A DNA stretch of 64,000 bases, taken from contig NZ_JAAQWN010000001.1 of NCBI RefSeq assembly GCF_012985465.1, positions 744,001 through 808,000 on the forward strand. The letters run 5' to 3'. The translations under genes and the position numbers were made by a program. The DNA is from Pseudomonas sp. WS 5079 (lineage in GTDB: Bacteria > Pseudomonadota > Gammaproteobacteria > Pseudomonadales > Pseudomonadaceae). The notes beneath the pieces are model-generated. The model ran no database searches and was not told the origin of the DNA. It saw only the letters and a list, made by a program, of their open reading frames with translations. Positions 8,204 through 17,969 of the stretch are shown here, piece after piece (the stretch's first letter is position 1; the number at the start of each line of letters is the position of its first letter).

Positions 8204-11200
8204 ATGAGCAGTATTTCCCAGCCCAGCCCTGCGCAGCGCCCCCCACGCCAGCTACTCAATCTGCCTGTCACGCCGTTGCCCTCGCGGCACAAGCGTGAAA
8301 CTCCCACCCCATCTGAATCAGCAGAACATCCTCGCACCGTGGGTGATCGCGCATTGGCGACGGCGTATAGCTCGGCATTACTGGAGGTCGCCAATCGCCA
8401 AAAGAATGTGACGATCAACACGATTGCTCCCGACTCCACATTCGGCCAGTGGTGGGCACAACTGCAAAATGCCTTCAAGTCGCCCGACGTCCGTCAGTGG
8501 CTTGAAGAAAAAGGCATCAACACCCGCTCGATCACCCTCCACCCGGAGTCAGGAACGCTCTCTTTCAAGCGCCAGCACTACCTTGACCCCGAACAGAAGC
8601 GCCACACAGTCGGGCTCGACGACGCACGCTGGGCAGCCATCAGTGGGCCCATCCTGCAGGCCGGCAAAGTCGTTGCGGCGGGCCACGCTGACACGACGTT
8701 CTCGCCCCCCGCAAGCGATATCCATGACCCGGTTCCCTATTGGCTGGTCGGGCACTTTTACAATGAGCGGCTGGACCTGACGGGCCCGTCGATGCGCCTG
8801 CGTGCTGAACAAATCGATCAACAGCAAGGCTTTACCAAGCTCGATCCCACCACCAGCGCCGATTTGATCAAGGCGCGCAGCGACAGCGCTCTGTACGTGC
8901 AAAAAGCGCACTTGGGGGATATTGGTAGCCGCCATCAAGCCATCGCCGAGCTTCGTCACCTGGCGTCTGGCGTCGAATCCGGCAGCGAATATGTGGGGCA
9001 AATCCAGAATGCGCTGACCAAAACGATGATCGACCTGCCGGCCGACAGCACTTACCAACCCAGCACCAGCGGCCAACCCAATAGGGTCAGCCTGCTGCAA
9101 TTTATCCAAGACCATGGCTGGGATATCCCGACCGATCACGCACAACTGGTCAACCTTGCCAGCGCCCTCGCCACGCCCCCCCCCAAGGCTGCGAGCAATG
9201 GCAACCTGGGTGGCGCGCTGGCCTGGCCCGTATCGCTTGACCAGGACAGCCAGGAACAATTGCAGTCGGATATACGCGCAGGCCAGTTCGGCGATCTGAC
9301 CCTGCGGCCCTTTCACCGTGTGCTGGATTATCTGCTGCAGGGCAGGCAAGTCTCGCCTCAAGAGCAGAGTAATCCACGCCTGTTGATTGATACCTTGATC
9401 AATTCTGCCCGAGGCCAGGCACTGGGCAGTGCCATCCAAGCCACCTTCGCAGCTCGCGCCGTCAAAGGCAGTGCCGCTGATTGGCTGCTGGCGGCCTTGA
9501 ACGTCGAGAGCACCAGCGCACCCACCGGCCAAGTACCCGGCGAGATCGCGGGCTACCGACTGGTTTCGCCCGGCAACGTCGGTAAGTCGGCCGCCACGGT
9601 CTGCGAGGAATTGGCCGCGCACCTGCTGGCCCAGGGGCGTGCAGCCTCGCCCGTGCAAGCCACGCTTCAAGCCCATCTGCTACTGGCCAGCCGGGCGCCG
9701 GCGTTCCTGGTCAAGGACATTCCGGAGCAGGTAGTGGTGGGAACCCACAGTTGGGTCAGCCTGGCCACGGCAACCGCGCGCATTGAAGCAAAAGCCCCCG
9801 GGGCAACGGCGACGATGAGCTATGCGCAGATCATGCTCGACGCGGGTACAGCGCCCATCACGGAAGAAGAACGGCAGGTGGAATACAGGGCCCAGAGCGA
9901 GGCGATCAAAGACTGGGGGGCAGCCAGCGGCATGGGTTACCCCGTGACGCCCGCCGCAATAACTGCCGTGCGCGAGGCATTCAGCGCGCAAGTGCGCGAA
10001 CTCAAGGAGGCCTCCGAAACCCAACTGCCGCCCATGCCCACCACCAAAGCCATTGCCCTGGAACAGCTCAAGCATGCGCTGCCGGAGATGGACCCGGCAC
10101 TCTTCGACAAAAAATGCATTACCTCGCAGCCCGCCAGCAGGTTTTTCCCCGGCCCCTACTCGATCCTGGACCTGTATATCGACGGTCGCGGGCTCAACGG
10201 GGCACCCGACTCGGCGGACAACTGGGGAGAGACCGGCCGTGCCTTTGTAAGGGACCTGACGTACGGCACCATCAACATTGAGCCTGATGGCAAACCTGCG
10301 GCGTGGGTTTGCTCATCGACTGCGATCAACCTCAACGAGGTCATGCCCAAGCTCAAAAACCTGGCGCGCCCCTTGGAAGTGTTCAAAAGGACATTTGCCG
10401 ACTACGCCAACGACGTCAAAAAAACCACGGCTACCCAGATCAAGCTACTGATTTCCAAACTGCCGCTCACCGACAGGCAGAACCTGGAGTTCGGAAAAAT
10501 AACCATCAGCAAGGAGATGCGCTACACACGGGACGATCAGCCCATTCAGGTTGAACCGGGTGTTGTCCTGGTCAAGACCGAACGCAACGGTAGCGTCATG
10601 ACCTATGCCATTGATCGCTTGAAGGGCACGGTGACCCGGCGGCCAGACCAGAGTTACAAGGAGTACGCTCCCCAGAGCAGTTTCATGCATTCCTCTGGCG
10701 GTAAAAGATTCGATGCAATAACACCCTCGGGTCAGTACGCAGCGGGCATAACCCAGGAAACCCCAGGTGTAGAAGACGCCCCCAATAGCTTCAGCAGTGC
10801 CAGGACCCGCTACATTGCTGATGCCTTGATCAAGGACATGGAACTGCCTGCTGTAGAACGCTATGCCAAGGGCGCCACTACCTTTGATACGGAAGTACCG
10901 ACCTATAAGATCCTTGAAGAGATTGCGCTCAATCTCATTCCCTTCAGGTCGGCCATCAAGAACTTTATCGAGGGCAATATCGGCAGCGGCATTGTCGATC
11001 TGGCGTTTGATATCTTCGGTTTTGCAATCGGCCTGGGGCCGGCCGCCAAAGGCGCAAAAGCCCTAGCCACCGGAGCATCGGCCCTGTCGAAACTGGGGCG
11101 TACCGGGCAGATCATTGGGCGCGCGGCGGTTGGTGCGCTCAATCCAGTAGGGGGTATCGATGACTTGGCGCGCTCTGTCGTAAGCCTGGGGCGTACCGCC

Positions 11201-13198
11201 CACAAGGGCGTCAAATCCTTGCGCGGCAGCTACCGCAGTGTGAACCTGCTGGAACTGGCAAAAAAACCTGACATTGCCGAAGGCACCTACAAAGCAGCCA
11301 GCGGCGCACTTGAAAACAAGGCCCTGGCCAAGTTCGATGAGGCGAGCCAAAAGTGGTATGCCTTTGACCCTCGCACGCAACAGGCGTACGGCAAATCACT
11401 GGACCATTTCGTCGTTGATACGCCCAGGTTAAACGACCCCAACAGCTTGCCGGCCATCGGCGCCGAGGTGGCAAAGACCGCCAGCCAGCAGCACGGTCTG
11501 GCAGCAACCGGTACGTTCCGGGTTGGGCAAGAGACAATCGAGGGGAACGTCGTACTGTTCCAGGGCAACTGGCATCAATACGACGTGCTCAAGAAAAGAG
11601 CCTTTGGCCCCCCACTGAATGATTTCAAACCCAGCCGGGTGGCCGCCAATGGTGAGGTGAAATCGCTCAATACCGACCTATTGGGTTACGAAATCAAACA
11701 TATCGCGGCGGATGAACTCAGGCCTAAAGGGCTGCAAGGCAATGTCTACACGGGCCAGAGCCATAAGGAATACGTCAGGGTCGATGGTGCGTTTTATGAG
11801 TCGCGTTTGAAAGAGGGGCAGCGGGTCATCGTCCACCCCGGCGGCGCGGGCGCGGATATCCCCGTGCAGGATCTGGGCATGGCTGGGTGGGCCCCCACAT
11901 CCAGGGCCAACCAGTTGCTGGGAGGGGCCGGCAGCACGCCAACACCCTGGAAACTTGGCGACAGTACGTATGTAGTGCCAATGGACGATATCAAGGCAAC
12001 GGGCAACCCAGCGTCGCCCTATGCCATCAACTACATGGGCGAAGACCAGAGTGTCAGCTTCAATAGCTCCATCGGTACATGGAAAGCCACCCGCCTATTG
12101 AGCGGCGCTGAACGGCCAAACCATCTCTACTACTGGAGAACCGGCAAAGGCAAATGGCAGCGGGGAACCATCGATGAGCTTAAAAAAGCCAAGCGGATCG
12201 ACGCACACAACTACCATTTTGTTGAGGCCCCCGCGCCGATCACGATAAATGTCCCCAAAGATGTGCAGCCTTTACCCAAAGAACTGCATTATTTCTGGGC
12301 TGGCCAGGACATCCCCGCCAACCTGGTCGACAACATGGCCAACAATGCAAGCAAAGCGTGGGGGTATAAATCTGTGCTGCATGTGGATGCCGATAACCCA
12401 GCGGTTTTTCAACAGATAAAAAGCAAACTGCAAAGCAAGGCCCCTGGCCTGACGGTGATGAACCTCAATGAAGACGAGGTTTTCAAACAGCTGAAAAACG
12501 GCGAACTGTATAACTACTTTCGCCAAGGCCAGGGGAAAAACCTGGCCGCCGCGTCGGATGTTGCACGCTATCCCATCATGAATAAATACGGTGGCATTTA
12601 TCTCGATACCGATGATGTCATTCAAGCTGACATCGGCAATACGCTACTAAAAGCGGGCGCCAATGATGTCCTCCTGAATAAACCTGTGGCCCATAGCCTC
12701 ACTGACTACCACCCGTTCTACAACACCAGTAACTTTGCAACGCAGCCTGGCAACCCTGTCATTACCGATATGATCGCCGAAATGAACCAGCGGTTTTCCG
12801 CCAACAAGCCCTACTTCGCAGCCAATCGCCCCACCGTTACCCGAGGGTCAAATGGGCAGGTGCAATACACCCCTGAGTTCAACGCCTATGAGCGCAAAAT
12901 TTTTCAGACGGTGGGCCCCAATTTGTTTAACGACGTACTTAAATCGAAAAGACCGGACATGTACGACCTGGGTTTCGATGGCATTACCAAAGAATCAAAA
13001 GTTGTCGATAACAAAGTCGTCTCATCCGGGCCGGTGGTCAACATTGAAGCGCGCCTGCGCCAGTTTTACACGAGCAAGGGCATTGTCCCTTCCGAGCTGT
13101 TGGGCCTGCGGATCAAGCAAATGAAGGAGCACTACTACCCGCTGTTCCATCAGTTCAAGGTCAAAGTAGGCGCCGAACACTCCTGGATCGACGGCTGA
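8204..13198 (+). CDS. Very large toxin-like protein with C-terminal TcdA/TcdB-type glycosyltransferase domain
   Basis: Protein of 1664 residues with no signal peptide. The last 310 residues or so (1355-1664) look like a GT44 glucosyltransferase domain as in clostridial TcdA/TcdB: FWAG with W1365, then SDVAR (D1452, R1455), GGIYLDTDD (Y1466, D1468, D1470) and a terminal HSW (W1661). The spacing D-3-R-11-Y-2-D-2-D matches TcdB D270/R273/Y284/D286/D288. Residues about 905-965 are hydrophobic and glycine-rich (VDLAFDIFGFAIGLGPAAKG), a candidate membrane-insertion segment. The first 900 residues resemble the N-terminal regions of large Pseudomonas dermonecrotic-toxin-like proteins, by recollection only. 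Known relatives glycosylate host GTPases; the target here is unknown. It follows the TonB receptor by 140 bp, and a strong hairpin ends the unit. Confidence 0.8.
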   Translation: MSSISQPSPAQRPPRQLLNLPVTPLPSRHKRETPTPSESAEHPRTVGDRALATAYSSALLEVANRQKNVTINTIAPDSTFGQWWAQLQNAFKSPDVRQWLEEKGINTRSITLHPESGTLSFKRQHYLDPEQKRHTVGLDDARWAAISGPILQAGKVVAAGHADTTFSPPASDIHDPVPYWLVGHFYNERLDLTGPSMRLRAEQIDQQQGFTKLDPTTSADLIKARSDSALYVQKAHLGDIGSRHQAIAELRHLASGVESGSEYVGQIQNALTKTMIDLPADSTYQPSTSGQPNRVSLLQFIQDHGWDIPTDHAQLVNLASALATPPPKAASNGNLGGALAWPVSLDQDSQEQLQSDIRAGQFGDLTLRPFHRVLDYLLQGRQVSPQEQSNPRLLIDTLINSARGQALGSAIQATFAARAVKGSAADWLLAALNVESTSAPTGQVPGEIAGYRLVSPGNVGKSAATVCEELAAHLLAQGRAASPVQATLQAHLLLASRAPAFLVKDIPEQVVVGTHSWVSLATATARIEAKAPGATATMSYAQIMLDAGTAPITEEERQVEYRAQSEAIKDWGAASGMGYPVTPAAITAVREAFSAQVRELKEASETQLPPMPTTKAIALEQLKHALPEMDPALFDKKCITSQPASRFFPGPYSILDLYIDGRGLNGAPDSADNWGETGRAFVRDLTYGTINIEPDGKPAAWVCSSTAINLNEVMPKLKNLARPLEVFKRTFADYANDVKKTTATQIKLLISKLPLTDRQNLEFGKITISKEMRYTRDDQPIQVEPGVVLVKTERNGSVMTYAIDRLKGTVTRRPDQSYKEYAPQSSFMHSSGGKRFDAITPSGQYAAGITQETPGVEDAPNSFSSARTRYIADALIKDMELPAVERYAKGATTFDTEVPTYKILEEIALNLIPFRSAIKNFIEGNIGSGIVDLAFDIFGFAIGLGPAAKGAKALATGASALSKLGRTGQIIGRAAVGALNPVGGIDDLARSVVSLGRTAHKGVKSLRGSYRSVNLLELAKKPDIAEGTYKAASGALENKALAKFDEASQKWYAFDPRTQQAYGKSLDHFVVDTPRLNDPNSLPAIGAEVAKTASQQHGLAATGTFRVGQETIEGNVVLFQGNWHQYDVLKKRAFGPPLNDFKPSRVAANGEVKSLNTDLLGYEIKHIAADELRPKGLQGNVYTGQSHKEYVRVDGAFYESRLKEGQRVIVHPGGAGADIPVQDLGMAGWAPTSRANQLLGGAGSTPTPWKLGDSTYVVPMDDIKATGNPASPYAINYMGEDQSVSFNSSIGTWKATRLLSGAERPNHLYYWRTGKGKWQRGTIDELKKAKRIDAHNYHFVEAPAPITINVPKDVQPLPKELHYFWAGQDIPANLVDNMANNASKAWGYKSVLHVDADNPAVFQQIKSKLQSKAPGLTVMNLNEDEVFKQLKNGELYNYFRQGQGKNLAAASDVARYPIMNKYGGIYLDTDDVIQADIGNTLLKAGANDVLLNKPVAHSLTDYHPFYNTSNFATQPGNPVITDMIAEMNQRFSANKPYFAANRPTVTRGSNGQVQYTPEFNAYERKIFQTVGPNLFNDVLKSKRPDMYDLGFDGITKESKVVDNKVVSSGPVVNIEARLRQFYTSKGIVPSELLGLRIKQMKEHYYPLFHQFKVKVGAEHSWIDG

Positions 13199-13204
13199 GA
13201 CCGC

Positions 13205-13238
13205 GTGCGGCGGGTGGTTACTCAACCACCCGCCGTAC
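13205..13238. terminator. Bidirectional hairpin between convergent genes
   Basis: CGGCGGGTGGTT (13208-13219), loop ACTC, AACCACCCGCCG (13224-13235): a perfect 12-bp stem, extendable by a G.U and two more pairs to 13205-13238. It lies 7 bp after the toxin stop and contains the stop codon of the convergent MocR gene. No T-run follows, so termination strength is uncertain. Confidence 0.7.
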
Positions 13239-14555
13239 CTTGAGCAACGCCGCGCGCAACGCGCTCTTGTCCACCGAGCCCAACGCCAGCCTGATTGCAT
13301 GGGGCACATGCCCTGACACCGCAAACGGCTCGGCAGTGGACACCGAAACACCCTCCTGCGCCAACGCCATGGTGACCTGATCCGCCCGGGCATCCTCCCC
13401 CAACGGCAGCCATAAAAAATACGACGAGGGATGGCTGATGTACTCCACCCCCGCCAGCACCTCAGCCGCCAGCGCCTGCCGGGCCTGGGCGTCCTGGCGT
13501 TTTTGTACCTCCAGTTGGAGTACCGTGCCGTCCTCGATCCAGCCGGTGGCGATGGCCGTCATTACCCCCGGCGCATTCCATACCGTGGCCATGACCGTCC
13601 TTTCCAGCGCCGCAACCCACGCCAGTGGCGCCACGACGAACCCCACCCGCAGGCCGGTGGCGACACTCTTGGACAGCCCGCCCACGTACACCGTGCGCTC
13701 CGGCGCCAGGTGCGCCAAGGGCGGTGGCGCGTGCTCGACGAGGAAGGCATAGGCGGCGTCTTCGATCAGGATCAGCTCGTGTTCGCGGGCGATGCGCACC
13801 AGTGCCTCACGCTGGTCGAGCCCCAGCACCCAGCCCAGGGGGTTGTGCAAGGTCGGCATGCAGTACAGCGCGCGCACCGGGCGTCGGCGACACAGCTGTT
13901 GCAACACTGCCAGGTCCGGCCCGCGCGGCGTGACCGGGATCGCAACGAGCTCCAGGTGCAAGGTCTCGGCCAGCACCTTGAAACCGGAATAGGTCAAGGC
14001 ATCCACCGCCACCACATCGCCGGGCTTGAGCAACGCCATCATGCTCACCGCCAGGCCATGCTGGGCCCCGCTGACCACCAGCACCTGCTCGGCCGCGACA
14101 CTCAGGCCACGGTGCAGCAGATGCCGCGCCATCACCGCCCGCTCATGGACGCGCCCGGCATGGGGCTGGTAACGCAGCAGCGCTTCCAGGTCGCCAGACA
14201 ACGCCAATTGGCGCAAGGCCGTGCGCAGCAGGTCGGCCTGGCCGGGCAAGGACGGGTAGTTGAAATTCAGATCGAGCATGCCCGCCGCCACCGCCATTTG
14301 CCCACTGCCTTGGCCGGGCGCCAGGGCAATTTCCCGCACAAAAGTGCCACGCCCGGTCTCGCCGCTGACCAGGCCCATGGCCTCCAGTTCGCTATACACC
14401 CGGCTGGCCGTGACCAGGGCCAGGCCATGGGTGGTCGCCAATTGGCGGTGGGTCGGCAGGCGGGTGCCGGGCACCAGGGTTCCAGCACGGATATCCCTGG
14501 CGAAAGCATCCACCAGGGACTTGTAGCGGGCACGGGGCATGGGCGATGTATCCAT
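13218..14555 (-). CDS. MocR-type (GntR/aminotransferase fusion) PLP-dependent transcriptional regulator
   Basis: Regulator of 445 residues. A GntR-type winged-helix domain (residues about 8-75: LVDAFARDIRAG, LPTHRQLATTHGLALVTASRVYSEL) is fused to a fold-type I aminotransferase-like domain (about 95-445). The PLP-binding lysine is probably that in VGGLSKSVATGLRVGF, with MPTLHNPLGWVL and EDAAYAFLV as PLP contacts. Such proteins bind PLP or an aldimine and control neighbouring genes. The divergent gene at 14632 encodes an EamA exporter, and a perfect palindrome (14567-14579) lies between the starts. The ATG at 14553-14555 fits the family start; an ATG 15 bp downstream is an alternative. Confidence 0.9.
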   Translation of the reverse strand: MDTSPMPRARYKSLVDAFARDIRAGTLVPGTRLPTHRQLATTHGLALVTASRVYSELEAMGLVSGETGRGTFVREIALAPGQGSGQMAVAAGMLDLNFNYPSLPGQADLLRTALRQLALSGDLEALLRYQPHAGRVHERAVMARHLLHRGLSVAAEQVLVVSGAQHGLAVSMMALLKPGDVVAVDALTYSGFKVLAETLHLELVAIPVTPRGPDLAVLQQLCRRRPVRALYCMPTLHNPLGWVLGLDQREALVRIAREHELILIEDAAYAFLVEHAPPPLAHLAPERTVYVGGLSKSVATGLRVGFVVAPLAWVAALERTVMATVWNAPGVMTAIATGWIEDGTVLQLEVQKRQDAQARQALAAEVLAGVEYISHPSSYFLWLPLGEDARADQVTMALAQEGVSVSTAEPFAVSGHVPHAIRLALGSVDKSALRAALLKVRRVVE

Positions 14556-14566
14556 GACAATTTTTT

Positions 14567-14579
14567 GATTGTCGCAATC
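14567..14579. promoter_or_regulatory. Palindrome in the MocR / EamA divergent promoter
   Basis: GATTG-TCG-CAATC is a perfect 5-bp dyad, 12 bp upstream of the MocR gene start and 53 bp upstream of the EamA gene start. Its position suits an autoregulatory operator of the MocR protein. Function is inferred from position and symmetry only. Confidence 0.45.
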
Positions 14580-14631
14580 TTCAGCCCTAGGATGCCCGAA
14601 ACGCAACCCTCCCCTCTCGAGCGCCCCCTGC

Positions 14632-15522
14632 ATGGAACAAACGTCCCGGACCATCACCCCCGAACATAGCCGCAGCGGCTGGATCAATGGCTTGATCGGC
14701 GTGCTGATTTTCAGCGGCTCGCTGCCCGCCACCCGCTTGGCGGTGCTGGAATTCGAACCGGTGTTCCTGACCGTGGCCAGGGCGAGCATTGCCGCCGTGC
14801 TGGGCCTGTGCCTGTTGTGGCTGTTGCGGGAACGTCGCCCCGCGCGCAACCAGTGGGGGCCGTTGCTGATTGTCGCCCTGGGGGTGGTGATCGGCTTCCC
14901 GTTGCTCACCGCCCTGGCCTTGCAGTATGTGACCTCGGCCCACTCCATCGTGTTTATCGGCCTGCTGCCCCTGGCCACCGCGGTGTTCGGTGTGCTGCGC
15001 GGCGGCGAGCGACCGCGCCCGGTGTTCTGGCTGTTTTCGATCCTGGGCAGCCTGCTGGTGGTGGGCTATGCCCTGGCCCAGGGCCTGAGCGCCGCCCCCG
15101 CCGGCGACCTGCTGATGCTATTGGCGGTGCTGGTGTGCGGGCTGGGATATGCCGAAGGGGCCAAGCTGGCACGCACCCTCGGCGGCTGGCAGGTGATCTG
15201 CTGGGCGCTGGTGGTTTCGCTGCCGGTGGTCGCGCCCCTGACCTTGCTCCTGGCCCCCGCCTCCTTCACCGGCATCAGTTTGGCGGCGTGGCTAAGCCTG
15301 GGTTACGTGGCGCTGTTCAGCATGTTGATCGGCTTTGTGTTCTGGTATCGCGGGCTGGCCCAGGGCGGCATTGCGGCGGTCGGGCAGTTGCAGTTGCTGC
15401 AGCCGTTCTTCGGCCTGGCGCTGGCGGCCAGCCTGCTGCATGAACCGGTGAGCCTGGGCATGCTCGCCGTGACCGTCGCGGTGATTGCCTGCGTGGCCTT
15501 GGCTAAGAAGTTTGCGCGATAG
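14632..15522 (+). CDS. EamA/DMT-family transporter
   Basis: Inner-membrane protein of 296 residues with about ten hydrophobic helices arranged as two EamA repeats (from WINGLIGVLIFSGSLPATR and from DLLMLLAVLVCGLGYAEGAKLA). DMT carriers export metabolites, amino acids or drugs. It is divergent from the MocR regulator at 13218-14555 with only 76 bp between them, a common pairing in Pseudomonas in which the regulator controls the exporter. The ATG at 14632 is used because the family N-terminus starts shortly after it; the frame is open 63 bp further upstream. The substrate is unknown. Confidence 0.87.
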   Translation: MEQTSRTITPEHSRSGWINGLIGVLIFSGSLPATRLAVLEFEPVFLTVARASIAAVLGLCLLWLLRERRPARNQWGPLLIVALGVVIGFPLLTALALQYVTSAHSIVFIGLLPLATAVFGVLRGGERPRPVFWLFSILGSLLVVGYALAQGLSAAPAGDLLMLLAVLVCGLGYAEGAKLARTLGGWQVICWALVVSLPVVAPLTLLLAPASFTGISLAAWLSLGYVALFSMLIGFVFWYRGLAQGGIAAVGQLQLLQPFFGLALAASLLHEPVSLGMLAVTVAVIACVALAKKFAR

Positions 15523-15574
15523 GGGCGTGGACCTTTAGGCTCATGGATTGGCCCAAGAACAATAAGGATGCACG

Positions 15575-16069
15575 ATGCACACCCCTTCCCTGCAAGACAC
15601 CACGGCGCCGGACGGCGTCTGCTACGGCTGTGGCCCCAGCAACGCCCACGGGCTGCATATCAAGAGCCGCTGGGATGCGGACGGCGTGCATATCGTCGCC
15701 GAGCACCTGCCCGACGCCCAATACTGCGGCTGGCCCGACCTGGTCTACGGCGGCCTGATCGCCATGTTGGTCGACTGCCACTCCAACTGGACCGCCATGG
15801 CCTATCACTACCGTGCTGAACAGCGCACACCTGGCGAGTTGCCGCGTATCGACTGCGTGACCGGCAACCTCGGCATCAAATTCATCAAGCCCACCCCCAT
15901 GGGCGTGCCGCTGACCTTGCGCGCGAAGGTCGAGGGTGACGTCGGGCGCAAGAGCCGCGTGATCTGCGAGGTGTACGCCGATGGCGTGCTGACGGCGATT
16001 GGCGACTCGATCTTCGTGCGTGTCGATACCGGGCGCCTGGCCGATACGGCCCATGGCCGCCAGGCCTGA
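15575..16069 (+). CDS. PaaI-family (hotdog fold) thioesterase
   Basis: Small cytosolic protein of 164 residues with a hotdog-fold pattern. [16 protein letters not shown] near the N-terminus is typical of a PaaI-like subgroup, and [18 protein letters not shown] holds the region that carries the catalytic acidic residue in PaaI relatives. It would hydrolyse an acyl-CoA thioester; the acyl group is unknown. AAGGA precedes the ATG at 15575. It follows the EamA gene by 52 bp and precedes a dienelactone hydrolase by 46 bp in the same direction, so co-transcription is possible. Confidence 0.82.
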   Translation: MHTPSLQDTTAPDGVCYGCGPSNAHGLHIKSRWDADGVHIVAEHLPDAQYCGWPDLVYGGLIAMLVDCHSNWTAMAYHYRAEQRTPGELPRIDCVTGNLGIKFIKPTPMGVPLTLRAKVEGDVGRKSRVICEVYADGVLTAIGDSIFVRVDTGRLADTAHGRQA

Positions 16070-16115
16070 GAATGGTCTACATTCAACGCCACGTGCCGAA
16101 AAAAGGAACCTGACG

Positions 16116-17003
16116 ATGACGCGCCTGACCGCTAAAGACTTCGCCCCTGAGCTGCTGGAGCTCTACGACGGCTATGCCCACGGCAAGATCAACCGCCGCG
16201 AGTTTCTCGACCGCGCGGCCCTGTTCACCTTTGGCGGCCTGACCGCCTCGGCACTGCTGGCTTCCCTGAGCCCCAACTACGCCCTGGCCGAGCAGGTGAA
16301 ATTCACCGACCCGGACATCGTTGCCGACTACATCACCTACCCCTCGCCCAAGGGCAACGGCTCGGTGCGCGGCTACCTGGTCCACCCGGCGAAGGCCACA
16401 GGCAAGCTGCCGGCGGTGGTGGTGGTCCACGAAAACCGTGGGCTCAACCCCTATATCGAAGACGTCGCCCGGCGCCTGGGCAAAGCCGGGTTTATCGCCC
16501 TGGCGCCCGATGGCCTGAGTTCGGTGGGCGGCTACCCCGGCAATGATGAAAAAGGCGTGGCGCTGCAACAGACCGTCGACCCGGCCAAGCTGATGAATGA
16601 CTTCTTCGCCGCTATCGAATGGCTGATGCATCACGACGCCAGCACCGGCAAAGTCGGCATCACGGGCTTCTGCTACGGCGGTGGCGTGACCAACGCCGCG
16701 GCTGTGGCCTACCCGGAACTGGGCGCGGCCGTATCGTTCTATGGGCGCCAACCTGACACCAGGGACGTGCCGAAGATCAAGGCGCCGATCATGTTGCACT
16801 TTGGCGAACTGGACACACGGATCAACGAAGGCTGGCCGCCTTATGAAACCGCCTTGAAAGCCGCAGGCACGACCTATGAAGCCTACATCTACAAGGGCGC
16901 CAACCACGGCTTCCATAACGACTCGACCCCACGCTACGACGAGGCCGCGGCGAACCTGGCCTGGGAACGCACCTTGGGCTGGTTCCGTAAGTACCTCGTG
17001 TAA
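16116..17003 (+). CDS. Dienelactone hydrolase family protein with Tat-type signal
   Basis: Alpha/beta hydrolase of 295 residues. The N-terminus has RREFLDRA followed by a hydrophobic stretch ([16 protein letters not shown]) and an AxA-like site (YALA), fitting twin-arginine export to the periplasm. The hydrolase domain holds [21 protein letters not shown] and GFCYGGG, whose cysteine is the expected nucleophile; FGELDTRIN supplies the aspartate and GANHGFHND the histidine. It resembles the YghX-type group of exported dienelactone hydrolases. AAAAGGA lies 8-9 bp before the ATG at 16116. The LysR gene 42 bp downstream may regulate it. The natural substrate is unknown. Confidence 0.88.
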   Translation: MTRLTAKDFAPELLELYDGYAHGKINRREFLDRAALFTFGGLTASALLASLSPNYALAEQVKFTDPDIVADYITYPSPKGNGSVRGYLVHPAKATGKLPAVVVVHENRGLNPYIEDVARRLGKAGFIALAPDGLSSVGGYPGNDEKGVALQQTVDPAKLMNDFFAAIEWLMHHDASTGKVGITGFCYGGGVTNAAAVAYPELGAAVSFYGRQPDTRDVPKIKAPIMLHFGELDTRINEGWPPYETALKAAGTTYEAYIYKGANHGFHNDSTPRYDEAAANLAWERTLGWFRKYLV

Positions 17004-17045
17004 TCACACCGCCCCCTGATCAATTCAAATCAAGAAGCAGCAGAC

Positions 17046-17969
17046 ATGATCGAAACCCGCCTGCTACGCCAGTTCATCGCTGTGGCTGAAGAACTGCACT
17101 TTCACAGGGCCGCCATGCGCCTGCACATGGCCCAGCCCCCTCTGAGCCAGGCCATCAATCGCCTGGAGGGCAAGCTGGGGTTCAGTCTGTTTACCCGCAG
17201 CAAGCGCGGGGTAAAACTGACCCCAGCCGGTGGCGCATTCCTCGACGCCGCTTATGGCACCCTCAAGGCGTTGGCGCTGGGCATCGAACACGCGCGCCAG
17301 GTGGCGCAGGGTATCGCCGGCAAACTCACGGTGACTGCCGTGTCGATCACCTACTACGAGCCACTGCTCGATAGCCTGCGCCGGTTCCGCGAGACGTTCC
17401 CAAAGGTGCAATTGATCATCAAGCAGATGCCTTCCGCCAGCCAGGCCCAGGCCATTGCGTCGGGGGAAGCGGATATTGCCTTCATACGCAAATTGCCGAT
17501 GGCCGCACCAAACATTGCGTCGCGCCTGTTGCTGGATGAGCAGATCGTGATGGCCCTGCCGGCCGATCACCCCAAGGCCGGCGACGGCCAGATCGACTTG
17601 CGGGACTTCGCCGGCGAAGACTTTGTGTTTACCCCTCAAGCCCTGGGCAGCGGTTATCACAGCCAGCTTATCGCCCTGTGCGAGGCCGCCGGCTTTTACC
17701 CTCGGGTGGTACAGGAGGCCGTGCAGCTCCATACGCTGATCGGCCTGGTCGCCTGTGGCTTCGGCGTTGCCCTGGTGCCGGAGTCGATTGCCAACTCGAT
17801 CCTGCGCGACAAGGTCGTGTTTCGTCGCATCGCCCCGGTAAGCGCTTTCCCCAACCCAGCCATCGGCCTGTACCTGAGCTGGAACACCGACAACCCATCA
17901 CCGTTGCTGGACAGCTTTATCGCCCTGCTCGACTTCAGCGCCACTGCTGTGCCTTCGACCACCGATTAG
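17046..17969 (+). CDS. LysR-family transcriptional regulator
   Basis: Regulator of 307 residues, the usual LTTR length. The N-terminal winged helix-turn-helix is clear (LRQFIAVAEELHFHRAAMRL, MAQPPLSQAINRLEGKLG), followed by the periplasmic-binding-like effector domain from about residue 92. The N-terminus resembles the BenM/CatR/CbbR-like subgroup that often responds to aromatic acids. It is co-directional with, and 42 bp downstream of, the dienelactone hydrolase gene, which is a plausible target. Effector unknown. Confidence 0.9.
   Translation: MIETRLLRQFIAVAEELHFHRAAMRLHMAQPPLSQAINRLEGKLGFSLFTRSKRGVKLTPAGGAFLDAAYGTLKALALGIEHARQVAQGIAGKLTVTAVSITYYEPLLDSLRRFRETFPKVQLIIKQMPSASQAQAIASGEADIAFIRKLPMAAPNIASRLLLDEQIVMALPADHPKAGDGQIDLRDFAGEDFVFTPQALGSGYHSQLIALCEAAGFYPRVVQEAVQLHTLIGLVACGFGVALVPESIANSILRDKVVFRRIAPVSAFPNPAIGLYLSWNTDNPSPLLDSFIALLDFSATAVPSTTD

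Noticed and set aside
13431..14669. Plus-strand open frame of 412 codons opposite the MocR gene
   Set aside because: The opposite strand encodes a full GntR/aminotransferase regulator; the plus frame has no recognisable domain.
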